A stretch of DNA of 6,055 nucleotides from a bacterium (GTDB lineage Bacteria; Patescibacteriota; Microgenomatia; UBA1400; PJMF01), in assembly GCA_900299155.1 (NCBI GenBank), contig OMIS01000077.1, positions 1-6,055 of the forward strand. Reading direction: 5' to 3'. The notes under the pieces were generated by a model, which was not told the origin of the DNA, ran no database searches, and saw only the letters and a program-made list of their open reading frames with translations. Numbering within the stretch: the first letter of the stretch is position 1; every line of letters starts with the position of its first letter. This document shows positions 5,763 through 6,055 of the stretch, one piece after another. The position numbers were made by a program, and so were the translations under genes.

Positions 5763-5774
5763 GAGGTACTCCTC
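5763..5774 (-). promoter_or_regulatory. Shine-Dalgarno of hpf inside a 4-bp stem
   Basis: On the minus strand GAGG (5774-5771) and CCTC (5766-5763) can pair around the loop AGTA, directly before the ATG. The stem covers most of AGGAG and would hide it. At four base pairs it is weak and may only tune translation; whether it forms is not known. Confidence 0.35.
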
Positions 5775-5791
5775 TCTTCTAGTTTGTACTT

Positions 5792-5817
5792 GTTCTTTGC
5801 ATTAGTTTACAAAGAAC
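5792..5817. repeat. Perfect 8-base inverted repeat upstream of hpf
   Basis: GTTCTTTG at 5792-5799 and CAAAGAAC at 5810-5817 flank a 10-base spacer, 30 bases before the hpf start codon. In the hpf leader it could fold as a hairpin, but no T-tract follows, so it is not a terminator. As DNA it resembles an operator and overlaps the weak -35 candidate of hpf. Confidence 0.5.
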
Positions 5818-5859
5818 GTTACTACACTTGAATGTACTGTGAACTGCTTAATTTTTGCT

Positions 5860-5889
5860 GTAGCTACTGCATCAAAATGCTACTGTAGC
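5860..5889. repeat. Cluster of GTAGC/GCTAC palindromes
   Basis: GTAGCTAC (5860-5867) is a perfect palindrome and GCTACTGTAGC (5879-5889) is another with one central base. The heptamer GCTACTG is thus repeated 16 bases apart (5863 and 5879). GCAT and ATGC (5869-5872, 5877-5880) add an inner stem. On the minus strand this follows the terminator and precedes hpf. Confidence 0.45.
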
Positions 5890-5892
5890 GAC

Positions 5893-5928
5893 AAAAAAAC
5901 CCCGCACTTTCTAAAAAAATGACGGAGT
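5893..5928 (-). terminator. Intrinsic terminator, minus strand
   Basis: On the minus strand ACTCCGT (5928-5922) pairs with GCGGGGT (5905-5899) with two G-U pairs, then two mismatches, then TTT with AAA around a 6-base loop. GGGG is followed by a run of seven T (5899-5893). On the plus strand no T-tract follows, so it works in one direction only. It should end transcripts entering from the right edge or from the promoter-like pair 23 bases upstream. Confidence 0.68.
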
Positions 5929-5950
5929 TATTGCAGTAAACATTGTTCAT

Positions 5951-5979
5951 ATAGTACTCTAGTAGTAGTGGAATTTCAA
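5951..5979 (-). promoter_or_regulatory. Promoter-like pair upstream of the terminator
   Basis: TTGAAA (5979-5974; five of six) and TACTAT (5956-5951; four of six) are separated by exactly 17 bases on the minus strand. A start near 5944 would give only about 50 bases of RNA before the terminator at 5928-5893. An 8-base inverted repeat lies directly upstream. Confidence 0.4.
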
Positions 5980-5981
5980 TT

Positions 5982-6004
5982 AAATGTATTGGACGGATAC
6001 ATTT
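5982..6004. repeat. Perfect 8-base inverted repeat near the right edge
   Basis: AAATGTAT (5982-5989) and ATACATTT (5997-6004) flank a 7-base spacer. The arms are AT-rich and no T-tract follows on either strand, so an operator is likelier than a terminator. It lies 2 bases upstream of the -35 box of the promoter-like pair on the minus strand. Confidence 0.45.
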
Positions 6005-6055
6005 CGGAAAACTAGTAATACTGTTGTAGGAACGCAGATGGTGTGGTGAGGCCAA

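Larger units (their letters stand above)
5763..6055. other. Structured 293-base region upstream of hpf, no gene
   Basis: No protein-like frame on either strand and no tRNA or rRNA recognised. It contains, from hpf outward, the Shine-Dalgarno stem, an 8-base inverted repeat (5792-5817), a GTAGC/GCTAC palindrome cluster (5860-5889), an intrinsic terminator (5928-5893), a promoter-like pair (5979-5951) and a second 8-base inverted repeat (5982-6004). A weak promoter for hpf may be TTGTAA (5812-5807) with 18 bases to TACAAA (5788-5783), whose -35 overlaps one arm of the first repeat. Confidence 0.6.

Noticed and set aside
5864..6055. Minus-strand open frame of 63 codons at the right edge
   Set aside because: It runs through the intrinsic terminator, promoter-like pair and inverted repeats, begins only with TTG at the edge, and its translation has no protein-like pattern. 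A gene continuing from the right cannot be fully excluded.

Overview
The window looks like part of a small-genome bacterium of the Candidate Phyla Radiation (Patescibacteria), possibly a Microgenomates-like lineage. The main evidence is the cysteinyl-tRNA synthetase. It carries CGLTVYD / HLGH signatures and a zinc-site segment reading HTGGIDHIPVHHTNE, where most bacteria have a GGG..L.FPHHENE type; I associate the former with CPR bacteria. A short hibernation factor, a surface protein with a Pro/Thr/Ser stalk and low-complexity coiled-coil proteins without a recognisable family fit the same picture. The standard code applies: one gene ends in TGA and no gene needs TGA read through. The lineage is an inference from memory of the families, not from a search.

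Layout, left to right. Bases 1-800 (minus) are the N-terminal two thirds of cysS, cut by the window edge. Divergent from it are two small plus-strand genes of unknown function (843-1070 and 1096-1431), probably one operon. They converge on a membrane-anchored SIMPL/DUF541 protein (1443-2165, minus). Upstream of that, on the same strand, lies a polytopic O-antigen ligase/polymerase-like protein (2244-3422, minus). Only 14 bases away and divergent is a single-pass surface protein with a Pro/Thr/Ser stalk and an Ig-like domain (3437-4015, plus). Next come two minus-strand genes for Gly/Met-rich, coiled-coil proteins (4022-4777 and 4827-5255), then a short ribosome hibernation factor of the HPF/RaiA family (5415-5762, minus). 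The last 290 bases hold no convincing gene but are rich in inverted repeats, with one good intrinsic terminator and one promoter-like sequence.

How the genes may work together. cysS and hpf are translation functions. The ligase-like protein, the stalked surface protein and perhaps the SIMPL protein belong to the envelope; the Wzy_C-type family includes protein O-oligosaccharyltransferases, so the Ser/Thr-rich stalk next door is a possible glycan acceptor (inference). The coiled-coil pair shares composition and layout and is probably one functional unit of unknown role. Three genes (843, SIMPL, 4777) have a -10-like box 46-47 bases before the start codon, and two of these boxes share the ten bases TAGAATGAGC. 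No RNA gene, CRISPR array, insertion sequence or phage gene is visible. I found no clear new system; the best leads are the coiled-coil pair, the ligase/stalk-protein pair, the unknown two-gene operon and the structured region upstream of hpf.
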